Assembly (NCBI GenBank): GCA_024225195.1 | Contig: JAAEMV010000209.1 | Location: forward strand, 1-37,367 | Length of the DNA: 37,367 bases | Reading direction: 5' to 3' | Source of the DNA: Planctomycetaceae bacterium | Lineage (GTDB): Bacteria > Planctomycetota > Planctomycetia > Pirellulales > Pirellulaceae | Program-made: the position numbers and the translations under genes | Shown here: piece after piece, positions 16,105 through 25,666 of the stretch | Layout of the letters: each line of letters starts with the position of its first letter | Numbering within the stretch: position 1 is the stretch's first letter | The notes under the pieces: generated by a model | What the model was told of the DNA's origin: nothing | Databases searched by the model: none | The model's input: only the letters and a program-made list of their open reading frames with translations

Positions 16105-17079
16105 TTATTTAGCAGAAAGCCCAAAAACACGGTCCATATTGGCTGATATTTGCTTCAAACGCCCTAAATCACCACCACCGACCTCGGCGGCGGCCCAACC
16201 ATAATAGTCGATCTCTATCAAAGCTTTACGTACATCCGCCCAATCAATATCGCCGGTTCCTATCTCTTTGACCCAATTATTTTTAGCTCGGGAATAGCCT
16301 TTGAGGTCTAATTTGACAACACGCTTTCCCAAGGTGCGGATCCAGTCTCCCATGCTGCCATATTTCCAGTGGTTTCCAATATCGAACTGCATTCCTACCC
16401 AGGGAGAATTCAAATCATCGACAAACTTGACAAATTTATCAGCCGTCTGAAGATGATCACCACCGTGATCATATAAAAACCGGTTCCATACATTCTCGAT
16501 CGCAATATAAACTCCCAGCTCTGCACACAACGGCAACGCCTTCGAGATATTCTCAACCGCTCTCGGCCAAATTTCGCTTTCGGGGCCGTCTTTCCCGTGA
16601 CCAACGACCAGTAACGCAGTGTTCCCCCCCACAGCATGCGTATCGCGAATTGCTGTTTGCAAATCCTTAAGAGCCTCTGCCCGTACTTTCTTATCAGCAC
16701 TTGTATGGGTCTTATTCCAATGAGTTGAGCAAACTGTTCCGTCGACAGGCAAGCCAGATTCCTTGATTGCCAGCCGTGTGGCCTCGACATCCATGCCCGG
16801 CGAATTCATCTCAATTCCGGCAAAGCCAGCCTCTTTGGCGGCGGCAAATTTGTCGGTTAACGATCCCGGAACTTTGACCATCCCGATCTTCAAAGTCTTA
16901 TAGATGCGACCCTCCAGTGATGCCTCCGGCACACCCTTTGAAGCACCGGTGACTCCAGCCAAGTTCAATGCACCGCCAGCAAGGGCGGAGGAGGCCATCA
17001 GTGCAGCAGATGAATGTTGCACAAAATCCCGGCGGGACATTTTTTTAGACGGGATATAATCAGCGTGTTCTCGGTTCAT
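16105..17079 (-). CDS. Tat-exported xylose-isomerase-like TIM-barrel protein (sugar phosphate isomerase/epimerase family)
   Basis: 324 residues. The twin-arginine signal is SRRDFVQ (residues 15-21), followed by an Ala-rich hydrophobic stretch. The mature part follows the AP-endonuclease-2/xylose-isomerase TIM barrel: FAAAKEAGFAGIEMNSPG, a central GVYIAIENVWNRF strand with the metal-binding Glu, QFDIGNHWKYG (Asp and His ligands), KRVVKLDLKGY and a final YYGWAAAEVGGGD with Glu. Planctomycetes carry many such exported proteins, usually of unknown substrate. The start is supported by an AGAGG site 6 bases before the ATG. The cytochrome-fusion gene ends 132 bases upstream on the same strand. Confidence 0.9.
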   Translation of the reverse strand: MNREHADYIPSKKMSRRDFVQHSSAALMASSALAGGALNLAGVTGASKGVPEASLEGRIYKTLKIGMVKVPGSLTDKFAAAKEAGFAGIEMNSPGMDVEATRLAIKESGLPVDGTVCSTHWNKTHTSADKKVRAEALKDLQTAIRDTHAVGGNTALLVVGHGKDGPESEIWPRAVENISKALPLCAELGVYIAIENVWNRFLYDHGGDHLQTADKFVKFVDDLNSPWVGMQFDIGNHWKYGSMGDWIRTLGKRVVKLDLKGYSRAKNNWVKEIGTGDIDWADVRKALIEIDYYGWAAAEVGGGDLGRLKQISANMDRVFGLSAK

Positions 17080-17211
17080 TGCGACCTCTGTGTTTAGGAA
17101 TCGTCAACACTCAGGTTAGGCCGCCCCCGACAAGTCGTCAAGTTTTGATCCTAATCCGTCGGTTATCTCACCCCAACACTCGCTCCAGTCCACCAAGATC
17201 GGACGGAATTT

Positions 17212-19011
17212 CTACTCACCAAGCCGTTTGAGGGTTTGATTCACAATCTCCGATGCGTTGTCCGGGTTTTTACTCAGAGCGTTCAGCATCGCTTCAACCT
17301 CAGCCACCTTGTCTGGGGCTTGCTCTGCAAGATCAGCGGTCCAATCCTCGATTAAACCAAGGTCTTCAACCGGGCGTTTACCCTTGGATACCGACTTCAA
17401 TAAACCATTAATCTTATCCATCGCCGTGCGTCCATGCTGAACCTGTGACCAATAGTCGGCGAACGCTCCCTCTTTCAGGAAATCAGGACTGTTATCAAGG
17501 TCGTGGCATTCTTTGCAAGAATTCAACTTTGCTTCGCTAACCGAGAGATACATCTCTCGAATCTTACGCACCCGCTCCTTCGGATCCACCGCTTGCCCCT
17601 TGGCAACCAAATCCTCCATCGCCACGTGGGCAGACCCAGGACCGTGGCAATTTTCACAGCCGTTACCGTGGAGGTCTTCGTCCGCAAGTTTCGAATAGCC
17701 AGTCTTATAAGGATAAAAATTCTGTGGATTCCATCCGGTCACATGACAACTCACACACTCAGGATCATAGTGCCGCTGCACCCAAACTCGATCATCGTTC
17801 GGGTTCTGCGCTAAGTCTCGCGTTGCTTCTTCGTGAGGCCCACCATCTCCCTCGGCACCATCTTCCCAAATGGCGTACTCTTCCTCATGACAGTCAGCAC
17901 AGGCACTCGACCCCACGAATTGATTTCCACTGGGATGGTCACGCTCGACAATGTCCTTGAAATTGCCAGTCTCCCAAAGCGTTTTCAGTTCATCCTGATA
18001 AGACTTGAACACGGTCTTAATGTCATCGGAGTCCTTGAATCGATCTGTCAGCTCCACCCGCTCATACTCTATTAAGGATTTCCCATCTTTTTCAAAGTAG
18101 CCAATCAATCCAACATGCATTCCCTTGACGCCAACCTGAACGATCGCCGTCTTGTGCCCATTGGCCGCAGTAACGATCTCTGGACGCAAGGTCGGATCAC
18201 CAGCACCGCCAGCGGTGACCAGAACATCAAACTCAGGAAATTGATTGGCCAACTTCCGACTTGACTCCAAGTCCGCAAAAGCAACGAGTACTTTGAAATC
18301 GCAGTCAGCAATTTTTGGAATCACCTTTTCCAGACCAGCCGCGGCAAGTTGTGTCTCAACATGCTCCTGCTTGATCGAGTCGAGATGCTCGTCGCCAAGC
18401 ACCATGGTAATCCCAATTCGCTTGCCACCTTTTTCAATCACTAAATGGTCATTCGTCATCCCCAGCAGGTTAACATTGGCACAAGTAAAAGGGCTTGCCC
18501 CGTTATCGACGTTGGCAATGGTCTGCGCAAGGTCAATCGCTGGTAACTTTAAATCATCCGGACCTAGGCCTATGAATTCGTAACCCATTTGATCGCAGAG
18601 CGCTTCATAGGTTTTTCGGATCTTAATTAACGGTTGTTGCCCGAACCTTCGGACCTGGTTTCCTGCGTCGATTGAAACCACATCCCAACCACGTGCCTGC
18701 AACATTTTCTGAACTGCATGCCGCCGCATCAGTCCGCCTTTTTGCCGAGCGAGCGTGATGCATCCACAAGGTTCAATGTAACCGTGCTGACGACCAGAAA
18801 TGAAAAGCACGAACTTGGGTTTATCCCAGTCCTTCACCAAATCCTCTGCCGTCTTATCGTCGGTGGATGAGTTTTCGCTAGCACCTAAGCGATTCGCAGA
18901 TTTGCTGGCAAACAAACCGGCATCAGGTTGCTTGCTTCCAATTGAAACAAAAGCAAAAAGCAAGCCGAGTCCGGCTAGTAAAAAACGTCCCGCAATCCAA
19001 GCAAATTTCAT
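17212..19011 (-). CDS. Metallophosphatase-like protein fused to tetraheme cytochrome c (cytochrome c554-like)
   Basis: About 599 residues from the ATG at 19011, which begins just before the hydrophobic signal/anchor FAWIAGRFLLAGLGLLFAFVSIG; a longer in-frame start at 19089 would bury it. Residues about 70-320 resemble UshA/calcineurin-type phosphatases (FVLFISGRQHGYIEPCGC, DVVSIDAGNQ, FDVLVTAGG). The metal ligands look incomplete: the first Asp/His pair is not clear, and the protein carries the PCGC...GGLMRR motif instead. Four CxxCH motifs follow: CADCH (about 371), CVSCH (418), CENCH (452) and CKECH (498), with extra His residues that could be distal ligands. It is therefore a periplasmic redox protein, not an ordinary nucleotidase. 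The electron donor and acceptor are unknown. Confidence 0.85.
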   Translation of the reverse strand: MKFAWIAGRFLLAGLGLLFAFVSIGSKQPDAGLFASKSANRLGASENSSTDDKTAEDLVKDWDKPKFVLFISGRQHGYIEPCGCITLARQKGGLMRRHAVQKMLQARGWDVVSIDAGNQVRRFGQQPLIKIRKTYEALCDQMGYEFIGLGPDDLKLPAIDLAQTIANVDNGASPFTCANVNLLGMTNDHLVIEKGGKRIGITMVLGDEHLDSIKQEHVETQLAAAGLEKVIPKIADCDFKVLVAFADLESSRKLANQFPEFDVLVTAGGAGDPTLRPEIVTAANGHKTAIVQVGVKGMHVGLIGYFEKDGKSLIEYERVELTDRFKDSDDIKTVFKSYQDELKTLWETGNFKDIVERDHPSGNQFVGSSACADCHEEEYAIWEDGAEGDGGPHEEATRDLAQNPNDDRVWVQRHYDPECVSCHVTGWNPQNFYPYKTGYSKLADEDLHGNGCENCHGPGSAHVAMEDLVAKGQAVDPKERVRKIREMYLSVSEAKLNSCKECHDLDNSPDFLKEGAFADYWSQVQHGRTAMDKINGLLKSVSKGKRPVEDLGLIEDWTADLAEQAPDKVAEVEAMLNALSKNPDNASEIVNQTLKRLGE

Positions 19012-19243
19012 GGAATCTACGCTCGCAGGGCAAACTGCGCCAAAGGAAATCATGGATGAAATTAAAACGCGTGACCCGTCAGGCGTCACCCGATACCATC
19101 ATCGCAAGGATACAGGGACGCCCCGACTGGGTAAATGGCAACGATTCAGTTTAACCCTCAGAAACGTGCTCGACATCACGGAACCAAGCACAGCAAGTTA
19201 TTCACGCAAGCAACTGGGGAAAAAACGTGCACACCGCCAATCT

Positions 19244-19807
19244 TCAGCGAGGCAATTTCTTTATTCGTTCACGGAGTAAGTTTCGACACTTAGTGAAAAA
19301 TTCCTGAAAATCTTCCCGCTGATAATCAGGATAGGTCCAACGACTACTTGTCCATTGTTTTGCCCGAAAGTGCAGGGTGACCTCCGCAAAAATCCCATCC
19401 GACAAATAGATGCGATGATCGCGATCCTTGGTTGTCGCCAGCACTAATTTCGCTTCGCTAATATAACCGGGGTCAATGTTGAGCGGACGAACCTCATCCG
19501 TCTCCGCGTGCTCTGAATAATCTTCTTCCCACTGATTGGATTGATGTTTAGTAGCAGGAAGATCACATGGGTCGAGCAATCGGTCGAATGCAATAAACTG
19601 TTTCTTTAAGTCAGTCCCCATCGATTCCGTATAAAAACTGGTTTCGGTAAAGTCGAAAACTGGACTCCGAAGCGCTACATCCCCCCAGGCTTCGCTTGTC
19701 TTTTCAATCGTCCAATCCAGTGCTGTCAAATAGCGGCTAGTCACCGCGGCAATCAACAGGACTGGTTTATGTTTTGCAATTTCACCCACAGCTATCCAAC
19801 CGCTCAA
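19244..19807 (-). CDS. DUF4416 family protein
   Basis: 187 residues matching the DUF4416 pattern end to end: KPVLLIAAVTS near the start, VFDFTETSFYTESMG, KKQFIAFDRLLDP, RPLNIDPGYISEAKLVLATTKDRDHRIYLSDGIFAEVTL and the terminal WTYPDYQ...EFF. Its function is not known to me; some database entries call it 'GTP-binding protein' without a visible P-loop, and I see none here. The start is uncertain: TTG at 19807 or GTG at 19789, with no clear ribosome-binding site for either. It follows proS by 67 bases on the same strand and is probably co-transcribed with it. Confidence 0.85.
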   Translation of the reverse strand: MSGWIAVGEIAKHKPVLLIAAVTSRYLTALDWTIEKTSEAWGDVALRSPVFDFTETSFYTESMGTDLKKQFIAFDRLLDPCDLPATKHQSNQWEEDYSEHAETDEVRPLNIDPGYISEAKLVLATTKDRDHRIYLSDGIFAEVTLHFRAKQWTSSRWTYPDYQREDFQEFFTKCRNLLRERIKKLPR

Positions 19808-19874
19808 AGAATATAAGGAAAACCAATGCCTGTTCAGTTAACCACCGTGAACAGCTCATTCTTAACCGACGCGA

Positions 19875-21380
19875 TTAGTATGACTTTGCAAATATGCCGC
19901 GTGTTTGAGTCGGCTTACCTGTAAAAATACAAACTCCCGGTTCGGCGTCTTGGTCCACAGGTGCACATCGCGGAGTGACCTTGAGCGGAACTAACATTGC
20001 ATCCGTTTCGGGGCAGTCGACAAAATAGCATTCAGCAAAACCACCATGGACTTCTGGCTTTCCTTCATTCTTGGGAGTGAAAAAAGCCTTGAACTCATCA
20101 AAGGAATTAATCTGTTGCGTATTGTCCGTGCGAAGTTTCAGTGCTTTGTCAAAAAGCCCTTGTTGCATTTCGTCAAGGATCTCACTTACCCGTTCAACAA
20201 ACTCTGCCCGAGGCATACCGAAAGATTTTGGTTGATCACGACGTCCCACGAACAAGCTGTCATTTTTTATATCGCGAGGCCCAACTTCCAATCGAATAGG
20301 CACTCCTCTTTTAATGTGGAACCATTTTTTCTCTCCACCACGTTTGTCGCTGTCGTCGACGAATACCGCGACTCGCTTGCCATCGTACTGGACATCTCCA
20401 AGTTCCTTGGCGAGTGCTGTGCAATACTCCATGACTTCGGCACGCTCTTCTTCCTTGCGGATAACAGGACAGATCACCACGTGCTTGGGAGCTAGGCGGG
20501 GCGGCAGCACCAAGCCATCGTCGTCGCTATGAGTCATAATCAATGCGCCAACCAAACGTGTCGAAACTCCCCAGGAAGTTGTCCAGGCAAAAGACTCACC
20601 ACCATCCGCGTTTTGATACTTGATGTCTTGGGCTTTCGAAAAGTTCTGCCCCAGAAAATGAGACGTCCCAGCCTGCAGTGCTTTTCGATCTTGCATCATT
20701 GCTTCAATCGAAAGCGTCATGTCGGCGCCCGGGAATCGCTCTCCCTCAGTCTTTTCACCTTTGACCACTGGCATCGCCATGTACTCTTCCGCAAATTTCG
20801 CATAGATGTCGAGCATCAGACGAGTCTCATCAAGAGCTTCTTCTTTGGTCGCGTGTGCCGTGTGGCCTTCTTGCCATAGAAATTCAGCAGTACGCAAAAA
20901 CAGGCGAACGCGCATTTCCCACCGAACGACATTACACCACTGATTTATTTTCAAGGGTAAATCACGGTAGGACTCAATCCATTTAGCAAACATATGACCA
21001 ATGATTGTTTCGCTCGTCGGCCGCACAATTAACGGCTCTTCCAATTTCCCCGCCGGAACCAATCCGCCGTCGGCACCCGGTTCTAGTCGGTGATGCGTGA
21101 CAACGGCACATTCTTTCGCGAACCCCTCAACGTGCTCTGCTTCTTTCTCTAAAAAGCTCTTGGGGATAAAAAGTGGGAAATAAGCGTTTTCGTGCCCAGT
21201 CTCTTTAAACATTCCATCGAGCACCCCCTGCATGTTCTCCCAAAGAGCGTAGCCCCATGGCTTGATAACCATGCAACCGCGAACCGGCGAATTCTCAGCA
21301 AGATCAGCGGCACGAACAATTTGCTGATACCAACCAGGATAGTCCTCGGAGCGAGTAGGGGAGATTCCAGTTTTAGCCAT
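19875..21380 (-). CDS. proS: Prolyl-tRNA synthetase, archaeal/eukaryotic type
   Basis: 501-residue class II aminoacyl-tRNA synthetase charging tRNA-Pro. The opening SEDYPGWYQQIVRAADLAENSPVRGCMVIKPWGYALWE, the motif-2 region NVVRWEMRVRLFLRTAEFLWQEGHT and motif 3 (TTSWGVSTRLVGALIMTHSDDDGLVLPP) are clear. The protein lacks the editing insertion of the bacterial type and ends in the C-terminal extension closing with a Tyr (FAKSY). That form is found in archaea, eukaryotes and some bacteria. The C-terminal zinc-type region has several Cys but not an obvious tetrad. It is divergent from the YhaM-like gene (147-base spacer) and is followed by DUF4416. Confidence 0.95.
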   Translation of the reverse strand: MAKTGISPTRSEDYPGWYQQIVRAADLAENSPVRGCMVIKPWGYALWENMQGVLDGMFKETGHENAYFPLFIPKSFLEKEAEHVEGFAKECAVVTHHRLEPGADGGLVPAGKLEEPLIVRPTSETIIGHMFAKWIESYRDLPLKINQWCNVVRWEMRVRLFLRTAEFLWQEGHTAHATKEEALDETRLMLDIYAKFAEEYMAMPVVKGEKTEGERFPGADMTLSIEAMMQDRKALQAGTSHFLGQNFSKAQDIKYQNADGGESFAWTTSWGVSTRLVGALIMTHSDDDGLVLPPRLAPKHVVICPVIRKEEERAEVMEYCTALAKELGDVQYDGKRVAVFVDDSDKRGGEKKWFHIKRGVPIRLEVGPRDIKNDSLFVGRRDQPKSFGMPRAEFVERVSEILDEMQQGLFDKALKLRTDNTQQINSFDEFKAFFTPKNEGKPEVHGGFAECYFVDCPETDAMLVPLKVTPRCAPVDQDAEPGVCIFTGKPTQTRGIFAKSY

Positions 21381-21526
21381 TTCCAGTCAACAATCATTTC
21401 AGGTTTAGGGCGGATGTATTTGTCTAACACAACCCCTATTCTACGCTTTGCCAGCCAATGCCAAAAGGGACTCTCTAATCGGACTGATTGCCGGATACCT
21501 ACGTCTTTTATCTGAACCCGTTCTTG

Positions 21527-22594
21527 ATGCAAATTGCGACGGCACTTAAAATCCCCAATCCGGTCGCCCCAACATCTCAGGCCGCCACTTCATCCTCTCA
21601 ACTTCAATTGAGTAAGCCCAAAATGCCCAATCGCCGTTTCGTGAACGAACTTTCTGATGGTGAAGCAATCGAACAAGTCTTCTTAGCCTCTGAAAAACAA
21701 CTCAGGACCAACCGGAACGGTAACCTTTACTTGCAAGTTCGGCTTAATGACCGGACAGGCTCGGTTACTTCGATGCTCTGGAACGCGAGCCAGAAACATC
21801 ACGATGCCTTTGACAACGGTGATTTCGTCCGCGTTAAAGGCACAGCACAACTTTATAACGGCGGCATGCAAATTCTTGCCAAGCAATTTGACAAAGTCGA
21901 CAGTTCTGCAATTGACGAATCAGACTTCGTCACACTTTCTAATCAAAAATTGGAATCCATGCTCGGTCGAGTTGCGGAACTACTGAGAAGCATGAGCAAT
22001 GTTCACCTGCGCAACCTAGCAGAATGCTACCTCGTTGATGACTCGTTTATGAGTGGACTTCGTGCGGCTCCAGCGGGCGTGAAAAATCACCACGCGTATC
22101 ACGGCGGTTTACTTGAGCACATTCTCTCACTGATGGAAGTCTGTCAGCTAGTTGCCCCAAGGTACCCCCAGCTTAATGTCGACTTGCTACTCATGGGAGC
22201 CTTCCTCCACGACAGCGGAAAAATTCGAGAGCTCACGTATTCTCCCGATCTTGGCTATAGCGATGCAGGACAATTACTCGGCCATCTTGTCCAAGGTGTC
22301 TCCATGCTCGATGAGATGATCGCAGAAACTGAAAAACAGGCGAACGAACCTTTCCCGGTCGATCTAGCCAACCAACTTCGCCATATGATCGTTTCGCACC
22401 ATGGGCAATACGAATACGGCAGTCCTAAATTGCCAATGACACTCGAAGCCATCACGCTTCATCATCTTGACAATTTAGATGCCAAAATTCATAGCGTCTC
22501 GAAGCTGATTGAAGAAGATGTTAATAAATCTAGCCCATGGACCGTTTACCACCCTTCGATCGGCCGCAAGATATACAAGGGCAACACACCCTAG
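21527..22594 (+). CDS. YhaM-like 3'-5' exoribonuclease (OB-fold + HD domain)
   Basis: About 355 residues. An N-terminal OB fold (about 35-120; FVNELSDGEAIEQVFLASEKQLRTNRNGNLYLQVRLNDRTG) is followed by an HD phosphohydrolase domain with HGGLLEHILSLMEVC, the metal-binding AFLHDSGKIREL and HHGQYEYG. This is the arrangement of Bacillus YhaM, a 3'-5' exoribonuclease. The ATG at 21527 is chosen over the TTG at 21488. A third possibility, ATG at 21623, begins right at the conserved core (NRRFVNELSDGE), and the preceding 30 residues are low-complexity, so the true start may be there. It lies upstream of rnr on the same strand, 297 bases apart. The pairing suggests a local RNA-decay function. Confidence 0.85.
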   Translation: MQIATALKIPNPVAPTSQAATSSSQLQLSKPKMPNRRFVNELSDGEAIEQVFLASEKQLRTNRNGNLYLQVRLNDRTGSVTSMLWNASQKHHDAFDNGDFVRVKGTAQLYNGGMQILAKQFDKVDSSAIDESDFVTLSNQKLESMLGRVAELLRSMSNVHLRNLAECYLVDDSFMSGLRAAPAGVKNHHAYHGGLLEHILSLMEVCQLVAPRYPQLNVDLLLMGAFLHDSGKIRELTYSPDLGYSDAGQLLGHLVQGVSMLDEMIAETEKQANEPFPVDLANQLRHMIVSHHGQYEYGSPKLPMTLEAITLHHLDNLDAKIHSVSKLIEEDVNKSSPWTVYHPSIGRKIYKGNTP

Positions 22595-22891
22595 ATCTAT
22601 CCTGCTGTCCGTCTCGGGCAGGGGCACGTTTCTACACGCAAAAAAAACGGGCCTGCCTGTCTAGCTAGATACTGCACCGTTGTCGCGACTCCAGCCAAAA
22701 CTCTCTTCTTACCGGAATGCATTATTCCATCGGCTTCTCAAATACACCAAACGGCTTGGCTCGCGTTCTCATTTTGCTTCTCGGCGACGATTTAATCCGC
22801 AACACCGCTTTTATAAAACCGAGATACGTGGAATTACGGTAAATCGCCGTTTCCAGTAGCTATTTGGCGGTAGGCAAAATAAACTCTAGGC
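22595..22891. other. Intergenic region between the YhaM-like gene and rnr
   Basis: 297 bases without a supported gene. It holds an imperfect inverted repeat at 22617-22657 (annotated separately) and a smaller bulged hairpin at 22830-22854 (GGAA-TT-ACGG with CCGT-TTCC) within about 60 bases of the rnr start. Promoter boxes are not clear. Confidence 0.5.
22617..22657. other. Imperfect stem-loop downstream of the YhaM-like gene
   Basis: GGCAGG (22617-22622) pairs with CCTGCC (22652-22657), and CGTTT (22627-22631) pairs with AAACG (22645-22649), with a small internal loop between. It has no T tract, so it is not a standard terminator. It may be a structured 3' UTR or leader, or chance. Confidence 0.35.
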
Positions 22892-25417
22892 ATGAATGCA
22901 GCAAAACAAGTAGAAAAACTAATTCTCGAATTAGTCCTAAGCGACAATTACCAACCGTTAAAACCCAAAGCGATCGCAAAAAAGCTTAAACTTCTGGACG
23001 AAGAACGTGAAGTAAAACGGACGATTAAGAGGTTGATAAAAAAAGGACGGCTTGCCTACGGCCCTAAACACCTAGTCATTCGCTGCAAGCAAAAGCCTCA
23101 AGCCGCTAATAATCGTTCGGCCAAAACCGATGCACGCGAAAAAAATATCACCGGCCGTTTTCGCAAAAATTCTGGCGGCTTTGGCTTCGTCACCCCTGAA
23201 AACTCGGTCGCCACAGATCGTTCCGACGACATCTTTATCCCTAAATCGAAAACCGCTGATGCCTCAGATCGCGATATCGTAAAAATTCGGATCTCGAAAT
23301 CGCGCGCACGTGTCAGCGGACAAATCATCGAAGTTGTGCAACGGCACACGCATCGTTTTGTCGGTACCTACCGAATCACCGGTGGCTTGGGGTTTGTAGA
23401 TGTTGATGGAGGCGTTTTCGAATCGGGAATTCTTGTTGGGGACGCTGGAGCAAAAAATTGTAAAGTCGATGACAAAGTCGTAATCGAAATGGCGAACTTC
23501 CCCTCGATCAATCAACCCGGGGAAGGCGTGATTAGTGAAGTCCTCGGAGATCGCGGCTCACCTGGAGTTGATACGCTTAGCATCATTCGACAATACAATC
23601 TTCCCGACGATTTCCCTGAATCCGTCCTTGATGAGGCTCGAAGCCAGGCCGAAAAGTTCGACGAGTCTATCGGAGACCGTACGGATTTCACCAAGACGAC
23701 CGTCATCACAATTGACCCCAAAACAGCCAGAGATTTCGACGATGCTATTTCATTGCAGAAATTAGAGAACGGCCACTGGCAACTCGGGGTGCACATCGCC
23801 GACGTCTCCCACTTTGTACCACTCCATAGCGAACTGGACACGGAAGCTTTCCAACGGGGAACTAGCATCTACCTTCCCGACCGTGTGATTCCGATGCTTC
23901 CGGAAGTCATCTCTAACAATTTGGCCAGCCTTCAACCAAACCGTGTCCGCTATTGCATGACTGCGTTGATCGAGTTCACTGCCGACGGAATCCCCGTCCA
24001 AACCGAACTTCATCGTGGCGCTATTCAATCTGCCCATCGATTCACTTACGAAGAAATTGACGATTATCTCGAAGACGATGAACCCTGGAAACAAAAGCTA
24101 CCCCATGATGTGTTCGAACTCGTTCGAAACATGCACACCTTAGCCATGACCCTGCGGCGGAGACGCATGAAAGCTGGGGCCATTAATCTGATTCTTCCAG
24201 AGGTCAAAATTGACCTCGACGAGGATGGAAAGGTTGTCGGTGCTCATACCGTCGACAACACTGAAAGCCATCAAGTCATTGAAGAATTCATGCTCGCAGG
24301 CAACGAAGCGGTCGCGCAAAGAATGGCTGACAAAAAATTATTCTACATGCGCAGAGTTCACCCACACCCCAGTGAACAAAAACTCAACCAACTCACCGAA
24401 TTTGTCCAACAACTTGGCATTCAGTGCGAATCGCTTAAAAGTCGATTTGAAGTTAAACGGGTCATTGAAGAATCTGAGAATCTGCCTGAACAGCACGCCA
24501 TTCATTATGCCGTTCTCCGCAGTATGCAAAAAGCAGTTTACAGTCCTGAAGAAATTGGACACTACGCTTTAAACAGTGACAATTACTGCCACTTCACCTC
24601 TCCTATTCGCCGTTACCCGGATCTCATCATTCACCGAATGGTCGGTGACATTATTGACGGCAAACAACCGGATGCCAGTTTTGAGCGACTGGCAATGCTC
24701 GGCAATCACTGTAGCGATCTTGAAAAGCGAGCGACCGAAGCAGAACGTGATTTAATCAAACTTAAATTACTAAATTTCATGGCTGGAAAGATTGGCCACA
24801 CGATGTCTGCCGTAATTACGGGAGTTGAGTCGTTTGGCATCTTCGCTCAGGGTGTCGAGATTCCTGCAGAAGGGATGATCCCGGTTGATAAACTACCGCC
24901 AGACACCTATCAGTACGACCGTAACATCAGAACACTCGCAGGATTCCGGGAAGGGAATGAATACCGCCTTGGAGACAAAATTGAAGTTCGAGTGACGAAG
25001 GTTGACCCCGATGCAAGGAACCTTGAATTTGAAGTCTCAAAACCCGAGAGTTCAAGCCATCCGCGAGCCGAACGTCCGCAAAAAAACGACCGTCCTCCTC
25101 GTGGAAATCGTTCGCGTCGAACCAACTCGCAGGCCCGTGACACAGCCAATGACGAGTGGGAGAAAACTCGCGCTAACGGACCACAGAAAGGTCATAACAA
25201 GAAACGACAAGCCCGTGACGTAGAAGCCGAACAAAAGCGAGGTAAGTCGCCCTCTCGAAAAAAGAAAAAAGCTACCGGCGGCAAAAAAAATAAGACAAAA
25301 CTCAAGAGCAAAACAAAGTCCAAAAATAAAACCAAGGCGAAAAACAAGTCTCGATCAAAAACAGTAAAACCAAAAACTGCAAAACCTAAAAAACGAGCCA
25401 AACGAAAACGCAGCTAA
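22892..25417 (+). CDS. rnr: Ribonuclease R with Lys-rich C-terminal tail
   Basis: 841 residues, 3'-5' exoribonuclease of the RNB family. Order: winged-helix region (1-75), cold-shock domains (ITGRFRKNSGGFGFVTPE about 86; FVGTYRITGGLGFVDVDGG about 152), the RNB catalytic domain with DPKTARDFDDAISL (about 274-287, metal-binding Asp cluster), GTSIYLPDRVIPMLP and HFTSPIRRYPDLIIHR, then an S1 domain (GVESFGIFAQGVEIPAEGMIPV). The last roughly 125 residues are disordered and extremely Lys/Arg/Ser-rich, ending KPKKRAKRKRS. Basic tails occur in RNase R family members (it aids structured RNA handling in E. coli), but this one is long. The start has no strong Shine-Dalgarno. Confidence 0.95.
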   Translation: MNAAKQVEKLILELVLSDNYQPLKPKAIAKKLKLLDEEREVKRTIKRLIKKGRLAYGPKHLVIRCKQKPQAANNRSAKTDAREKNITGRFRKNSGGFGFVTPENSVATDRSDDIFIPKSKTADASDRDIVKIRISKSRARVSGQIIEVVQRHTHRFVGTYRITGGLGFVDVDGGVFESGILVGDAGAKNCKVDDKVVIEMANFPSINQPGEGVISEVLGDRGSPGVDTLSIIRQYNLPDDFPESVLDEARSQAEKFDESIGDRTDFTKTTVITIDPKTARDFDDAISLQKLENGHWQLGVHIADVSHFVPLHSELDTEAFQRGTSIYLPDRVIPMLPEVISNNLASLQPNRVRYCMTALIEFTADGIPVQTELHRGAIQSAHRFTYEEIDDYLEDDEPWKQKLPHDVFELVRNMHTLAMTLRRRRMKAGAINLILPEVKIDLDEDGKVVGAHTVDNTESHQVIEEFMLAGNEAVAQRMADKKLFYMRRVHPHPSEQKLNQLTEFVQQLGIQCESLKSRFEVKRVIEESENLPEQHAIHYAVLRSMQKAVYSPEEIGHYALNSDNYCHFTSPIRRYPDLIIHRMVGDIIDGKQPDASFERLAMLGNHCSDLEKRATEAERDLIKLKLLNFMAGKIGHTMSAVITGVESFGIFAQGVEIPAEGMIPVDKLPPDTYQYDRNIRTLAGFREGNEYRLGDKIEVRVTKVDPDARNLEFEVSKPESSSHPRAERPQKNDRPPRGNRSRRTNSQARDTANDEWEKTRANGPQKGHNKKRQARDVEAEQKRGKSPSRKKKKATGGKKNKTKLKSKTKSKNKTKAKNKSRSKTVKPKTAKPKKRAKRKRS

Positions 25418-25666
25418 ATTCAGCGGATTCATTCCAAGCAGCGGACAATTTGAAAGCAAGATTTACCGCAACGCCAAACCCGCCTTACTTGAGTCCTCGC
25501 TCCAATCGTACTACTCTTAAGCCGGATTGCTATTTCACATCAATCTTTGAAACTCCCATCACTTTTCTCGGGTACGTCCCGGTGCGACTGAACTCATCAG
25601 TTTTATAAACAAGTCAGTTTCATCCGGCGAGCAACCCCGTTTCTGTTTAAATCTTTGGACCAAACC

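Noticed and set aside
19021-19046. Plus-strand bases resembling part of a cyclic-di-GMP (GEMM) riboswitch (CGCAGGGCAAACTGCG)
   Set aside because: Only one short block resembles the motif. The second conserved block and tetraloop-receptor helix are absent, and the downstream genes are on the other strand.
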